A stretch of DNA of 64,000 bases, from contig OX104115.1 in NCBI GenBank assembly GCA_944474755.1, positions 69,416,993-69,480,992 on the forward strand, in the 5' to 3' direction. A model generated the notes under the pieces. The model was not told the origin of the DNA, searched no databases, and saw only the letters and a list, made by a program, of their open reading frames with translations. Within the stretch, counting starts at the first letter, position 1. Every line of letters starts with the position of its first letter. The position numbers and the translations under genes were made by a program. This document shows, piece by piece, positions 50,689 to 61,035 of the stretch. The stretch comes from Limnoperna fortunei. Taxonomy: Eukaryota > Mollusca > Bivalvia > Mytilida > Modiolidae.

Positions 50689-51332
50689 AAGTTGTTTACC
50701 CTTCAAATAAAAGTTACGGATATTGACCCGAGTATAAAATCTTTCAATTGAAATGTTTAAAGTTTGTTTTGATATGATTACCAAGGTCATCTACCCAATA
50801 AACTTTAAATACCTAACATCAGTGGGTATTGATTACATGTTTACGCCATTGCGCGCTCTTGTGTATACTTTTAAAATAACGTTTCTAGAAGGAAGACGAC
50901 GCCTTATGTAAACAGGTTTAAAATAAATGTCTATGATATACATGTATACGTTTTTTTTTACCTTCGTTGTTTGATACTATAAACAGCTTGCAATAAACAC
51001 CTACAGTACGCGATAATTTTTTCTTAATCGCTGCTCTATATGACGTCAAGTATGTTTTAACATGTCTGAAATACCAAGACTTAGTTGAAGCAGTGGGCAG
51101 AAACAGCAGCTCTTTATATCTATCGCTTGGTGACCATTGTCTTTTCATTTTCGAGGATATTTCATCATATTTTAATTTCTTTTAAATACTCATAGCTGAG
51201 CAAAGTTGGTTATTTCGTATAACCTAACTTGGTATTTCAACACGTGACTGATTGTGACGTCATAATAAGATGTATTGATGATGTTGACTATGCATGAATT
51301 CTTCCACAAACAACAAGTGACGACACTCAAAA
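50688..51332. other. Noncoding stretch
   Basis: No coding or repeat feature recognised. Confidence 0.4.
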
Positions 51333-52272
51333 TTAAGAAATAATTCATGGCTGCCCCAATTTTATTGATTATTTAAATATGGGTAGGCATTATATTCATG
51401 AATATTTTGCCATGAGCGTTAGCGAATGGTAAAATATCATGAATATAATGCTTACCCATATTTAAATAATCCATAAAATTGGGGCAGCCATGAATTATTT
51501 CGATTCTGATATGAAAATACAGAAATTTTACATTTCGCGACTACCTAGGTAAAGGTTTATTTTGGCTGTTCCAATTTCCGAGAACCTCCCTTGTTTCTAA
51601 ATTATTATATTTCTCGTGTAAAACTTAGTAGAAAAAAAACGAAGAAATATAAATTAATAACAAACAAACATATTTATTAACATTTACAATAAAATTTAAC
51701 AATCAAAACAAAGAACGACAAAATTAAATGCTTCATTACATCAGTCGCCGTGACCGTGTGTCGTGTCTGGGACTGTTCATGTGTTGCGGTGTTTGCGTGA
51801 GAAATGAAACCGCTTACCGCATTTGGTCGATCTTATGCTCCTGTTTTAGATCCACAATGGTGCAAATTTAAATCGACAGTTATTTTCCACAATTAATCAA
51901 CATTTTGAAATTCGGTTGCGTTTTCATTTTGATACGTAACGGTAAATTCGTTTGTGGTGGAGGCGGGAAAAGTCTCGCGGTTTGCATTGAACGTCATTGT
52001 AAACAACGCAACGTCCCTTGAAAACACAACGTAGCTAAAGTCAAGGAAGACTTGTAACATGTAAACAATAAAGGCATAGAATAGAAAATAGATTTGTTAT
52101 CGTGAAAACATGTTATCTATTGGATTTTCTTAGAAAGGTACAAAATAAAATAAATTTTAAAGCAAAAAGATCAACACACGGGGGTTTTTGAAATGGCTGG
52201 AACAGCCGTATTTTGTTGAATATTTAAATAGAGGTGTGTTTCCAAAGCGTTTGAAGGACGTCATATTAGAAC
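51333..52272. mobile_element. Hairpin-headed non-autonomous element B
   Basis: It starts with the same outer sequence as element A (TTAAGAAATAATTCATGG), closing the hairpin 51337-51501 with centre CATGAGCGTTAGCGAATG. The arm interior differs fully from A. Then TTCTGATATGA, TTTTGGCTGTTCC, GGAACAGCC and GACGTCATATTAGAA follow in the same order as in A over a longer body. Confidence 0.6.
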
Positions 52273-52350
52273 AGTGAATTACAAATGTTATTTGATTACT
52301 TGTAAAACATTGTTCTCGTTATTTCCTTTTCACTATGGAATTTAAAATAT

Positions 52351-52509
52351 AAGGTTTGTTTTCAATTGTTGGTTAGATTATTGGATATAAACGACTTTGG
52401 ATCGATTTACGCTGCAACATAAACCGCTTCGCGGTTTATTCAGCGTAAATCGACCCAAAGTCGTTTATATCCAATAATCAAACCATGCAACAATTGAAAA
52501 CAATCCTTA
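52351..52509. repeat. Long hairpin next to the retrotransposon insertion
   Basis: Arms of about 75 nt with minor mismatches: AAGGTTTGTTTTCAATTGTT outside, ATTGGATATAAACGACTTTG inside, closing at AACCGCTTCGCGGTT. The retrotransposon inserted 42 bp beyond it. Confidence 0.8.
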
Positions 52510-52551
52510 ATTATTCACACCTTAATTATTTACAAATCATTTTCATGCTAT

Positions 52552-53432
52552 TGTGACGAAAAAAAAAGGAGAGGGGGAGGACAGGACGAGATAATCCAAT
52601 AGTCCAATCAAACCACTAAAACCGATCAAACAATCAATTGTTCGCTTGTCTGTTTGTTGCAACAAGTATAGTTTGACGAACACTAAGTGATGACTCTTCT
52701 CTTTTTAACAAGACCTTTCAGTAGCGTTTGGAAAGTTCTTGGTCACATAAACTAAATATGTGGATCCTGTGTAGTTAAACAACTTGCTTTCACAAGAATA
52801 AAACACAATGTCAGGTTGATAAATGTTATTGAGATAAATCCAAAAGTTACAGTACAAAATCAATACACAATACAATATTCAATAATCCCCCGAAACGGTA
52901 TGTTTTAGAATTTAGAGTAATCCATAACGCCGAAACAATAATCCAAAGACTGATCTAGAGAAAACCTAAAGATTCTAAAGATGCAGAGTTAACAAAATCT
53001 CTGCTTATATACCCTAACAAATCTGATGCAATAAATATAAATGATTGCGTGAGAATCTGATGCAACAATAAGGAGCCAAAGATATAATACCAGGAGTCTA
53101 CATATAATAGTAGGAGCTATAGGTATAATACAAGGAGTACAACCATACTACCAGGAGTTAGGAGTAAAGGTTATAATACCAGGAGCACTAGGGCACCAGC
53201 AGTAGGGCACTAGTGTAAATACCTTGACCTAAATAAACATGAACATGACCTATTTCTCACACATAAAACAGCAAGAGATGCCTAAACTTAGAATAACAAA
53301 ATAACTCTGATGAAATAGTGTAAAATGACATGAAGTAAAAAGTAAATGATAACACTTAACCTTACTGAATGAAATACAATGAAAATGACTAGATATGAAA
53401 ATAAAACATGGCTGATGACAAAATTCATCACA
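52552..53432 (-). repeat. 3' LTR of the Ty3/gypsy element
   Basis: 881 bp, the same length as the copy at 61055 and identical wherever I compared. In the element's orientation it begins TGTGATGAATTTTG and ends CGTCACA. Confidence 0.95.
53004..53190 (-). promoter_or_regulatory. LTR promoter elements: TATA box and U3 repeat array
   Basis: TATATAAG (minus strand) is at 53004-53011. Upstream in U3 (53071-53190) five or six imperfect copies of a TATAATACCAGGAG-like unit recur roughly every 22-24 bp. The active 5' LTR has the same at 61507-61514 and 61574-61693. Function as core promoter and enhancer is inferred. Confidence 0.55.
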
Positions 53433-54122
53433 CAGCCCCCCACTTAACATTGAACCTCCACTGTTCAATAAAAATGTTACCCGTAACATTAAAAAAAATT
53501 ACATATCAAAATGTAAAAATACCTGAAGTGTGTTAAAACAATTAACACATATAAAACGGACGGTTTATAAAATGTTACACAAAATCAGATATCAACCTTA
53601 CAAAAATGTAACAAATAAAAAATATTTACATACCCTGAACACATGAGGTATCTTAATAAAATACTTAAAATCATGGCACGGACTAGTTAACAATAAAATA
53701 TTATGCACCTTACATTTGTAAAATTGAAAGTAAAACAAAATGGCACTTAAACAAAAACGGTTAAACACTTGAACACGTTATGGCACACAAAAAAAAATGG
53801 AATCATATGAAAACATTAGGCACTGATTATCTGTATAAAAGTATTATACTTAAAATCCTATACAAAACAAACTCTATACTTAAATGATATATATATTAAA
53901 AAAAATGGGATGTGTACCAGAAAAGGACACATCAAGCAGTATGCTAAACATGCATAAGTATTAACAAAACTACACGTGTCAGTGCCAGACGCAGGCAGGA
54001 CTGTAACACATATGTGATATATATAAAAAAAAAAATGCAAGTACCATAAACAGGACTACAAACATCAAAAGTAAAACAAAATTATGTACATGACAATTAG
54101 CCTACTATCAGTTTATTATAAA

Positions 54123-54170
<48 letters not shown>
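53433..54170 (-). other. Retrotransposon 3' untranslated region with polypurine tract
   Basis: The polypurine tract AAGTGGGGGGCTG (minus strand, about 53433-53445) directly abuts the 3' LTR and would prime plus-strand DNA. A run of about 48 A (54122-54169, plus strand) lies at the start of this region just after the last open frame. The remainder shows no coding frame. Confidence 0.7.
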
Positions 54171-54172
<2 letters not shown>

Positions 54173-54941
54173 AAGAATCCATATCCGACTCATCTGTGGC
54201 AGCCTCTTCATTATCCTCAACATCTTCAGCCTCCTCAACCACTCTCACCGTTGGCTCAGGCTTACGCATTCTCTGTAAGTGCTCAAAGGTTTCGTTGGCG
54301 ACCCCAGTGATAAAGCGCTCCCAGTCAAAGTTCCTAGTATCAATATGGTGACTGGCCTGCCATCTATGCTCCCTTACCACATTTCCCTGGCCATTTTTAT
54401 CAACCGTTGTCTTCTTAATAAGAGTAATAGAAATCATTTCGATATCACAACGCCTGCTAGGACCTGGTTGTGGTTGTTTATCCTCTGGTTCATCTGATTT
54501 GACTTCATTACTAGAATCACATTGTTCATTGTCACTCGGTCTTGGAGTTTGGATATCTACTTCCTCGATTGCCACAGTCTCTGGGTCTGGCCTGACCCCA
54601 CTCGTTCCTACATCCACTGTCACCCTAATCCTTCCTTGTTCTGCATTGACCTTCCTTTGCCCCGGATTCCTGGGTTGTCCCTCTTGCGATGATCTTGTTT
54701 CCGACTCGGGTACATGGATACCACTGAAATCCATGCGTCTTACTACTCCCCTAACTGGATCTAGCATTGCCCTACTCATCGTCATGAAGGGAGTAGACGT
54801 GGACATTTCCCTTGCCTCACACTCCTGATGTCCGTGGGTGCATCTAAGGTGGACCCTCAGGTATTCTCGTCGGTAGAAAAACCTGTTGCATTCGCCGATG
54901 GGGCAAGTAACAACTCTCACTATGGAACTATGTTCTGAGTT
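54171..54941 (-). CDS. Open frame continuing after the pol stop: C2H2 finger plus acidic tail
   Basis: About 256 codons, in the same frame as pol and separated from it only by the TAA at 54942-54944. There is no ATG near its beginning. It starts with the residues that would complete pol's last zinc finger, then a second C2H2 finger (CPIGECNRFFYRREYLRVHL, then RCTHGH), a hydrophilic middle and an acidic C-terminus (EEAEDVEDNEEAATDESD). No signal peptide or membrane segment is seen, so it is not an envelope gene despite its position. It is either expressed by readthrough or is the tail of pol cut off by a nonsense mutation. Confidence 0.65.
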
Positions 54942-57900
54942 TTAGTGTCTCTCCATATTCCTCCTGTTGACAAAATGTTTTCCGCAGCCTGGACAATCGC
55001 AACCTGACATCTTTTTTTCATATACTGTTTCAGCTACACAATTTAACACAAAGTCTTTGAACTTGCTGGGTACTTTTCTACTTCGCTTCTGCGCATTATT
55101 ACTGCGCATAACATTGTCTTCGCTAACTGGGGAACGTACACGGGCATCTGACTCCGGATGACAATCTTCATCAGACGGGCAGATTTCTGGATTCTCATTG
55201 GATGATGTTTCCCGCACTTCTGGATCTAAGGGTGGAGCTTGGGTCAATTCAGCATCTTTCTCACGGTCGACTTCGGGTGAAATGTCATGATTTATTGCGT
55301 AATCTGTCAAAATAGGAAAATCCGCTTGGTCAGCATTTCCTGTTTCTGTCGCAGGTGTCACAAACCAGTTGACCTTTTTACTGTCCGTGTACAGCTTCAA
55401 GTTATCTCCGTGTACAGTAACTGGATTGGAATTTTTGGAAAATTTAATGACAAAAATAATGTCACTTAGCTTGTTTATGATGACCCATGGCCCTGTCCAG
55501 TGCCTTGCTATCTTCGCTTTCTTTCCTGGTATGTTCCGTTTTTGATTTCTCCAGACCAAATCTCCGACTTCGTAGTGTTTACTCCGTACACTCCGGTCAT
55601 AAACTGATTTTTGTCGTTTTGCTTCTAAACCCAAATTTTCTCGGGCGAATTTTTGAGCTCTTCTCAGATTTTCTTCTAGCTGAGATGCATACTCGGTTGA
55701 TAGAGTATTTTCATCAGAAGGGTCGTCTCTTCGTAATTTTTCAGTGACCAGATCTAATGGCATACGCATCTCCTCTCCATAAACTAAACGATGTGGTGTG
55801 GTTCCCGTACTTTGATGCGGGGTTGAGTTATAGATAAATGTCAGGTAATCAAGATATTGGTCCCAATCTTTTTGGTGTGGTCTAATGTATTTCGAAAGCA
55901 TGTCGTTTACCGTCTTGTTCATCCTTTCTACCATCCCGTCTGACCTGGGATGCAATGGAGTGGTCCGTGTCTTTTTGATTTCTAAAATTTTGCAAAGTTC
56001 TTGAAACAGAAGGCTCTCGTACTGTCTACCTTGATCGGAGTGGAGTTGAATCGGACATCCATATCGTTTAATCCAGCCTCTAAATATTGTATCCGCAACC
56101 GTCTCCGCCTGTATATCTTCTATAGGGTAGAGCTCCGTTAATTTTGAAAAATAATCCGCAACTACCAGGATGTACTTATTCCCTCGCTCCGTCAATGGGA
56201 ACGGGCCAGCAATGTCTGTGGCGATCCGTTCGAAAGGTGCTCCGACTACATAGGTCTTCAAAGGATGCCGTTTCTTGTATGCTGGATTTTTACGTTCACC
56301 GCAAATATCACATCTTTTTACATAGTTCTTAATGGTCTTCCTCATTCCTTGCCAATAAAATGGAGAGATCTTGGCTTTTTCTAAAGTCTTTTTTATACCT
56401 TGATGTCCGGCTGTTTTTGCATCATGTAAATACCAAAGAGCGTCGTCGATTAATGGTCCGGGTAGACATATCTTCCATTTCATTTTGTCGATGTCATCTT
56501 GCCATAACAGACATAGTACGTTGTTTTTAATTTCAAGTTGCTCCCACCTGACAATGTACGATTTAAAGTCTTTACTCTCCTGACATATTTCTTCCCATGT
56601 TGGTTTTTCACGACCGTCAAGTTTAAATTTCAAAATTTTTCTAAGAATATCGTCTGCTTCCTGTTGCTCGCGAATAAAATTCAAATTATCTAGCTCCGCC
56701 TCTGGTCTTGCTTTCTGTCGGGCTGGCTTCGGTCTGTTGGGCTTCCTCCCCCTTCTCACAGGACTTGCCCCTCCCGGAGCATCATCTTCATCTTGTACGG
56801 GCAGGTCAAAGGCGGGCAACTCCGTCTGGTCGGGAACTTCTGACTCCGTGTCAGATTCATCTGATAAAATGTCAACATTGCCTTCTTTCATCTCCTTAAC
56901 TTCAGATTTTGTTGGTCCCATGTACTGATAGTCCCATGGCATGGTACACTGCTTGCAAATTTCTCCGGCGGGTGTCACCAACCTGGACATCGCGTCTGCG
57001 TTCCCGTGCTTGTTACCCGGGCGATGTTCAATCTCCATATGGAATTGGCTGAGCTGTTGAATCCAGCGGTGTATCTGACCATCCGGTTCTCTAAATTTCT
57101 GCAACCAGGTTAACGATCCGTGGTCCGTTCGTAACAGAAACTTCCGCCCTAAAAGGTAATGCTTGAAATACCTCGTAAAGTAGACCACCGCCAACATCTC
57201 TCGTCGTGTAACACAATAATTTCGTTCGGGCTTGTCCAGACATCTACTTCCGTAGGCTATCACTCGTTCCTTCCCGTCTTGGACTTGCGAAAGCACGGCA
57301 CCAATGGCGTAAGCGCTGGCGTCGGTATCCAATATAAAATTACTTCCGTCAACTTGTGGAAAAGCTAAAATAGGGGCGGACATCAGTCGGGCTTTCAGCT
57401 CCGTGAAGCTATTTTCACAGTCCTGGTTCCATTGGAACTTCTTGTCCTTCTTGGTTAGATCAAATAATGGCTTTGCGATCTTTGAAAAGCCTTGAATGAA
57501 TTTACGATAATACGATGCTAGTCCTAAGAAACTACGTACTTGGGTAACAGTTTTTGGTCTCTGCATTTCTTTTATTGCCGAAATCTTGTCTGGGTCCGTC
57601 CGGACTCCTTCCTTAGACACGATGTGCCCGAGGAATGATATTTCCTTCTGCATTAGATGACACTTTTTAGGTTTCAATTTCAGTCCAGCTGTTGATAATT
57701 CATCAAATACCTTCTTCAAATTGGTTATGTGACTTTCAAATGTCTTTCCAAATACCACGATGTCATCTAAGTACACAACAGCTACTTTCCACTGCAGTCC
57801 AGCTAATGTTCTTTCAATAAGTCGTTGGAATGTGCTCGCCGCATTGCATAGTCCAAACGGCATTGTTGTAAACTGGTACAGTCCTCCCCTTGGCGTTGCG

Positions 57901-59369
57901 AACGCCGTTTTCTCCTTGTCGTCTGGGTCCATCGGAACCTGGTGGTAAGCCATATCGAGATCCAAGGAAGAGTACCATTCAGCTCCTTCCAAGGTATCGA
58001 GGTTCTCGTCTATCCTAGCTAAAGGGTATGCATCTTTAATGGTCTTATCGTTCAACTTCCGGTAGTCCACACACATTCTCCAACTACCATCTTTCTTCTG
58101 TACCATTACGGTCTGGGAGGACCAAGGGCTGCTGGACTTTTCTATCAAACCCCTATCTTCCAATTTCCTAACTTCGTCTTCTAAAGCTTGCCTCTTATAG
58201 ATTGGTATTCTTCTTGGTGGTTCACGGATTGGCCTTTCATCTTTAAGCTTTATCTTGTGTGTTGCCATGGTGGTCCGTCCAACTTCACCCGGTCGGGCAA
58301 AACAGGATTGGTTAGCTATTATAAATTTTCTGAAGTCTTCTCGTTGCTCATCATTTAAGTGTTCACATCCTTTCTGGTAAACAGCCTTAACATGGTCGGG
58401 CATATCCATCCTTTTACTCTCCGTTGTCACTTCACCAACTCCTGTTGCTCCGGCCTGCTCTTCTAAGTCTATCACTGGTCCAATCCTTTGTACTGGCGTG
58501 AATATCGCCATGTGTGTATGCTTATACACCGTTACATCATTTGGTCCAGGGTTATATACCCTAGCGTAAACAATAGCATTCGCTGTATCTACCAGCGTTT
58601 TTGCTAATGCAAGGCCGTGACGCTCCAGAAAAGGGCGTTCTGGCGTGAGTACTCCTACTGAACTAGAGTTACTGTGGTTACTTTTCCGGTGCGTAAGCCC
58701 TGACTTCACCACAGCCTCATGTCCCGATGGTACTACTATCGTTTCCAGGGCAATCACTCTACTTGCCCGGGTACTCCGATCGGGTCCTTCCAACGGTACC
58801 CGACTGCCTTTTATTACAAAACAAGCCTCATCATGGTCCCAGTTACATCTGTAAGTGGTAATAAAATCTTCTCCAATTAAGTTGTTCCTCACTCCACCAA
58901 CATTTACTTCATGTTCAAACACGTGTTCTCCAAACGTTATGTGCATTAAGGCTCGTCCTAGGCATTTCAACCTTTCTCCGTTAGCTGTTACATAGTTACT
59001 ATCCATGGGAGCTAACACTGGTCTCTCAAACATCATATTGTAAGTCTCTATGGTTATAAAGGTACTCTTGGCACCGGTGTCTATCTTCCATTCTACTGGG
59101 ACTCCCTCTATCTGTCCTCTTACGATCATTGACGAAACTCCGTCTACTTTAACCATTGGCTCCTCTCTATCGGAGCTACGGACATCAACTCCGTCTTCAA
59201 CGTCTCCTTTCAATTCCTCGCTACTAGAGCTCTCCTTTTCTCCTACTTCATTCTTTTTACGTCGTTTCCATTTCCTATGGAGCTTCATTACTCGAATACT
59301 GCCCCTTCTTTCAGGCCTTCTAGACACGACCGGTGACTGGCCCTCGTCCCCGGTCCGTCCTAGTTTAAC
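54942..59369 (-). CDS. pol: Ty3/gypsy Pol polyprotein (protease, RT, RNase H, integrase)
   Basis: The frame opens at the frameshift site (59369) and runs 1475 codons; no ATG precedes codon 28, so it is expected as a Gag-Pol fusion. Counting from the Val/Ser-Arg-Arg at 59327 as residue 1: protease IDTGAKST with D83; RT with LDLDMAYHQ (D456) and YLDD at 519-522; RNase H with D668, E710, D735 and D778; integrase zinc motif H968, H975, C1006, C1009; integrase core D1038, D1098 and E1134; then a GPY/F-like module (WTGPWVIINKL). All catalytic residues are present. The C-terminal extension ends in CDCPGCGKHFVNRRNMERH, a C2H2 finger lacking its last His because of the TAA stop. Confidence 0.93.
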   Translation of the reverse strand, partial: VKLGRTGDEGQSPVVSRRPERRGSIRVMKLHRKWKRRKKNEVGEKESSSSEELKGDVEDGVDVRSSDREEPMVKVDGVSSMIVRGQIEGVPVEWKIDTGAKSTFITIETYNMMFERPVLAPMDSNYVTANGERLKCLGRALMHITFGEHVFEHEVNVGGVRNNLIGEDFITTYRCNWDHDEACFVIKGSRVPLEGPDRSTRASRVIALETIVVPSGHEAVVKSGLTHRKSNHSNSSSVGVLTPERPFLERHGLALAKTLVDTANAIVYARVYNPGPNDVTVYKHTHMAIFTPVQRIGPVIDLEEQAGATGVGEVTTESKRMDMPDHVKAVYQKGCEHLNDEQREDFRKFIIANQSCFARPGEVGRTTMATHKIKLKDERPIREPPRRIPIYKRQALEDEVRKLEDRGLIEKSSSPWSSQTVMVQKKDGSWRMCVDYRKLNDKTIKDAYPLARIDENLDTLEGAEWYSSLDLDMAYHQVPMDPDDKEKTAFATPRGGLYQFTTMPFGLCNAASTFQRLIERTLAGLQWKVAVVYLDDIVVFGKTFESHITNLKKVFDELSTAGLKLKPKKCHLMQKEISFLGHIVSKEGVRTDPDKISAIKEMQRPKTVTQVRSFLGLASYYRKFIQGFSKIAKPLFDLTKKDKKFQWNQDCENSFTELKARLMSAPILAFPQVDGSNFILDTDASAYAIGAVLSQVQDGKERVIAYGSRCLDKPERNYCVTRREMLAVVYFTRYFKHYLLGRKFLLRTDHGSLTWLQKFREPDGQIHRWIQQLSQFHMEIEHRPGNKHGNADAMSRLVTPAGEICKQCTMPWDYQYMGPTKSEVKEMKEGNVDILSDESDTESEVPDQTELPAFDLPVQDEDDAPGGASPVRRGRKPNRPKPARQKARPEAELDNLNFIREQQEADDILRKILKFKLDGREKPTWEEICQESKDFKSYIVRWEQLEIKNNVLCLLWQDDIDKMKWKICLPGPLIDDALWYLHDAKTAGHQGIKKTLEKAKISPFYWQGMRKTIKNYVKRCDICGERKNPAYKKRHPLKTYVVGAPFERIATDIAGPFPLTERGNKYILVVADYFSKLTELYPIEDIQAETVADTIFRGWIKRYGCPIQLHSDQGRQYESLLFQELCKILEIKKTRTTPLHPRSDGMVERMNKTVNDMLSKYIRPHQKDWDQYLDYLTFIYNSTPHQSTGTTPHRLVYGEEMRMPLDLVTEKLRRDDPSDENTLSTEYASQLEENLRRAQKFARENLGLEAKRQKSVYDRSVRSKHYEVGDLVWRNQKRNIPGKKAKIARHWTGPWVIINKLSDIIFVIKFSKNSNPVTVHGDNLKLYTDSKKVNWFVTPATETGNADQADFPILTDYAINHDISPEVDREKDAELTQAPPLDPEVRETSSNENPEICPSDEDCHPESDARVRSPVSEDNVMRSNNAQKRSRKVPSKFKDFVLNCVAETVYEKKMSGCDCPGCGKHFVNRRNMERH
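59328..59369 (-). promoter_or_regulatory. -1 programmed ribosomal frameshift signal between gag and pol
   Basis: On the minus strand the heptamer GTTAAAC (59363-59369) lies in the gag frame as G TTA AAC, directly before the gag stop TAG (59360-59362). After a 7-nt spacer an inverted pair GACCGG (59350-59355) and CCGGTC (59328-59333) can form a GC-rich stem with a 16-nt loop. Slipping back one base enters the pol frame exactly (GTT AAA CTA). Spacing and layout fit known -1 sites; efficiency is untested. Confidence 0.8.
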
Positions 59370-60991
59370 TCCTTCTTGGCGGAGCTTCCAACAGTTACAT
59401 CAGGCGGGCTGTTGGTCTCCGATCGACCCCTTCTTCGGGCAAAATCATTTCCTCTGCCACGTCCAAATCCTCTGTTGGGTTGGCATGGTGTAAATCTTCC
59501 GTAACTCTGCGGATGGTTCGGTGCACCGTAACTCCAATTTCTGTAGCCATCCGAACCTGCGCTTGGGGATTCGTCGGCTCTATCTACCATATTCATCCTA
59601 TTTAACCCATCCGCAAGTTCATGGACCCCTCTGTGCGTCGGGTGATCCTTGTTCAATTCTCTTTCTCCTACCCGCAAACATTCTTCCTGCATTGCACTTA
59701 TCACCGCCTCTTGCAATGTCTTGGGCCTGGTCCTCTTAACGGCTAAGCGAAAGTCTTCAGACTGCCCACATTTATCTAGAAATGCTTTTACTGCATTCTC
59801 CTCAACAATATCTGGATTCTCCGGGTAGGCTCTTCTATATAAATCCTCTAAAGCCTGGCCAAAATCACGTAGAGATTCCGCTGGCTGTCTTCTTCTCAAT
59901 CTAGCTTCAGCTATATACTTCTCCTTCATCGCCGTATGCCCGAATCTATCCTCCATCTTCTGCTTCAATCTGGCATAGTCTCTCTGTATTACCAGTGGCA
60001 TACCATAGGCGAACGTCTCGGCTTGTCCTCTAAGGGTACTAAGCAACACTCTTCTGGACTTCTCTGGTCCCCATGAGTTTAACTCCGCTAAATTCTCAAA
60101 ATACTGCAAAAACTCATTCCATACATCAGCATTTCCACCACTAAACGTCCTCCTGACCGGATACTCCTGTACATGTCCCTGTTTGGGTGCGACAGCCGGG
60201 TCAGTTCGGGCTTGGTCGGGCTCGGTTCTTACCACGGGCACAAAATGATGGTTTTGTTCCTGGCTACATTGTAGTCTATCCGGATCCCTTACATCTCCTC
60301 CGGGTGTGGTCCGTGTATTATTTAAAATACCTGGTTCGGTCGGTGATCCCGATTCGCACCAGTAATTAGGGCTTAAGGAATCACCATCCATTACGTGAGG
60401 TCTGCTTCCAGAATATTGCGGGTTCCAATCGGGATACGGGCGTATGTCTCCGTCCATGACTTCATCATCTCCATCAGGACTCCTATCGAACATCTCTCCG
60501 TGCGGGCGTACTCGACTGTTCCTTCTCCCACTGTTTCTGTTCCTGCAAGTCATCCATAAGATCTTAGCTAGGATCGGGCTGCACATCACCGCTAATAGCA
60601 TCAAAAGACCTTTCATAGCATACTCTTGTGACATCTGTACAGCTCTGTTTTCTGGAAAGTTTACCCACGCAAGCGCAACACAGCTACAAATCACTAGCAG
60701 GGAACTCATCCACCAAGACCAAAACCTACTCCAACCATTTCCCTCTGGTACTCCGTCAGATCCACCATCCCTCATAGGAAAGGCACGCTCGTCTACGTTG
60801 TTCGTCGCTAGGGTTGATCCACCATTTGGACACTGAGATCGCATCTGGCTTCTTCCCGTCCGAATTCCAGTAGAGGCCCAAGGTAACGGTGATCCACCAA
60901 TACCAGAATCATGCGTAAAAAGTCTACTTCTTACCTCCTGGGGGCTTTTTCCTTGTGTAGAATTCATCCTTGTAATCCTTGGCGTATCCAT
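59360..60991 (-). CDS. gag: Ty3/gypsy Gag with two N-terminal membrane segments
   Basis: 543 aa from the first ATG (60991, MDTPRITRMN), 44 nt past the primer site; the frame stays open upstream into the LTR but without an ATG. Residues about 90-112 (WSWWMSSLLVICSCVALAWV) and 127-148 (KGLLMLLAVMCSPILAKILW) are hydrophobic enough to span a membrane. The capsid-like region (about 285-460) contains VWNEFLQYFENLAELNSW, LLSTLRGQAETFAYG and RRRQPAESLRDFGQAL, as in retrotransposon Gag. The C-terminus is Arg/Gly-rich (RGFGRGRGNDFARRRGR) and would bind nucleic acid; there is no CCHC zinc knuckle. It ends at TAG within the frameshift signal. Confidence 0.88.
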   Translation of the reverse strand: MDTPRITRMNSTQGKSPQEVRSRLFTHDSGIGGSPLPWASTGIRTGRSQMRSQCPNGGSTLATNNVDERAFPMRDGGSDGVPEGNGWSRFWSWWMSSLLVICSCVALAWVNFPENRAVQMSQEYAMKGLLMLLAVMCSPILAKILWMTCRNRNSGRRNSRVRPHGEMFDRSPDGDDEVMDGDIRPYPDWNPQYSGSRPHVMDGDSLSPNYWCESGSPTEPGILNNTRTTPGGDVRDPDRLQCSQEQNHHFVPVVRTEPDQARTDPAVAPKQGHVQEYPVRRTFSGGNADVWNEFLQYFENLAELNSWGPEKSRRVLLSTLRGQAETFAYGMPLVIQRDYARLKQKMEDRFGHTAMKEKYIAEARLRRRQPAESLRDFGQALEDLYRRAYPENPDIVEENAVKAFLDKCGQSEDFRLAVKRTRPKTLQEAVISAMQEECLRVGERELNKDHPTHRGVHELADGLNRMNMVDRADESPSAGSDGYRNWSYGAPNHPQSYGRFTPCQPNRGFGRGRGNDFARRRGRSETNSPPDVTVGSSAKKELN

Positions 60992-61035
60992 AACAAATAT
61001 CAAACTGATCAGCAAAATTGTCAAGTCACACAGCA

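Noticed and set aside
54171..54941. Retroviral envelope gene, from its place after pol
   Set aside because: No signal peptide, membrane anchor or Cys-rich ectodomain; it has a zinc finger and acidic tail in the pol frame.
54499..60836. Plus-strand open frames of 60-150 codons across the retrotransposon
   Set aside because: They are antisense shadows of gag and pol without domains of their own.
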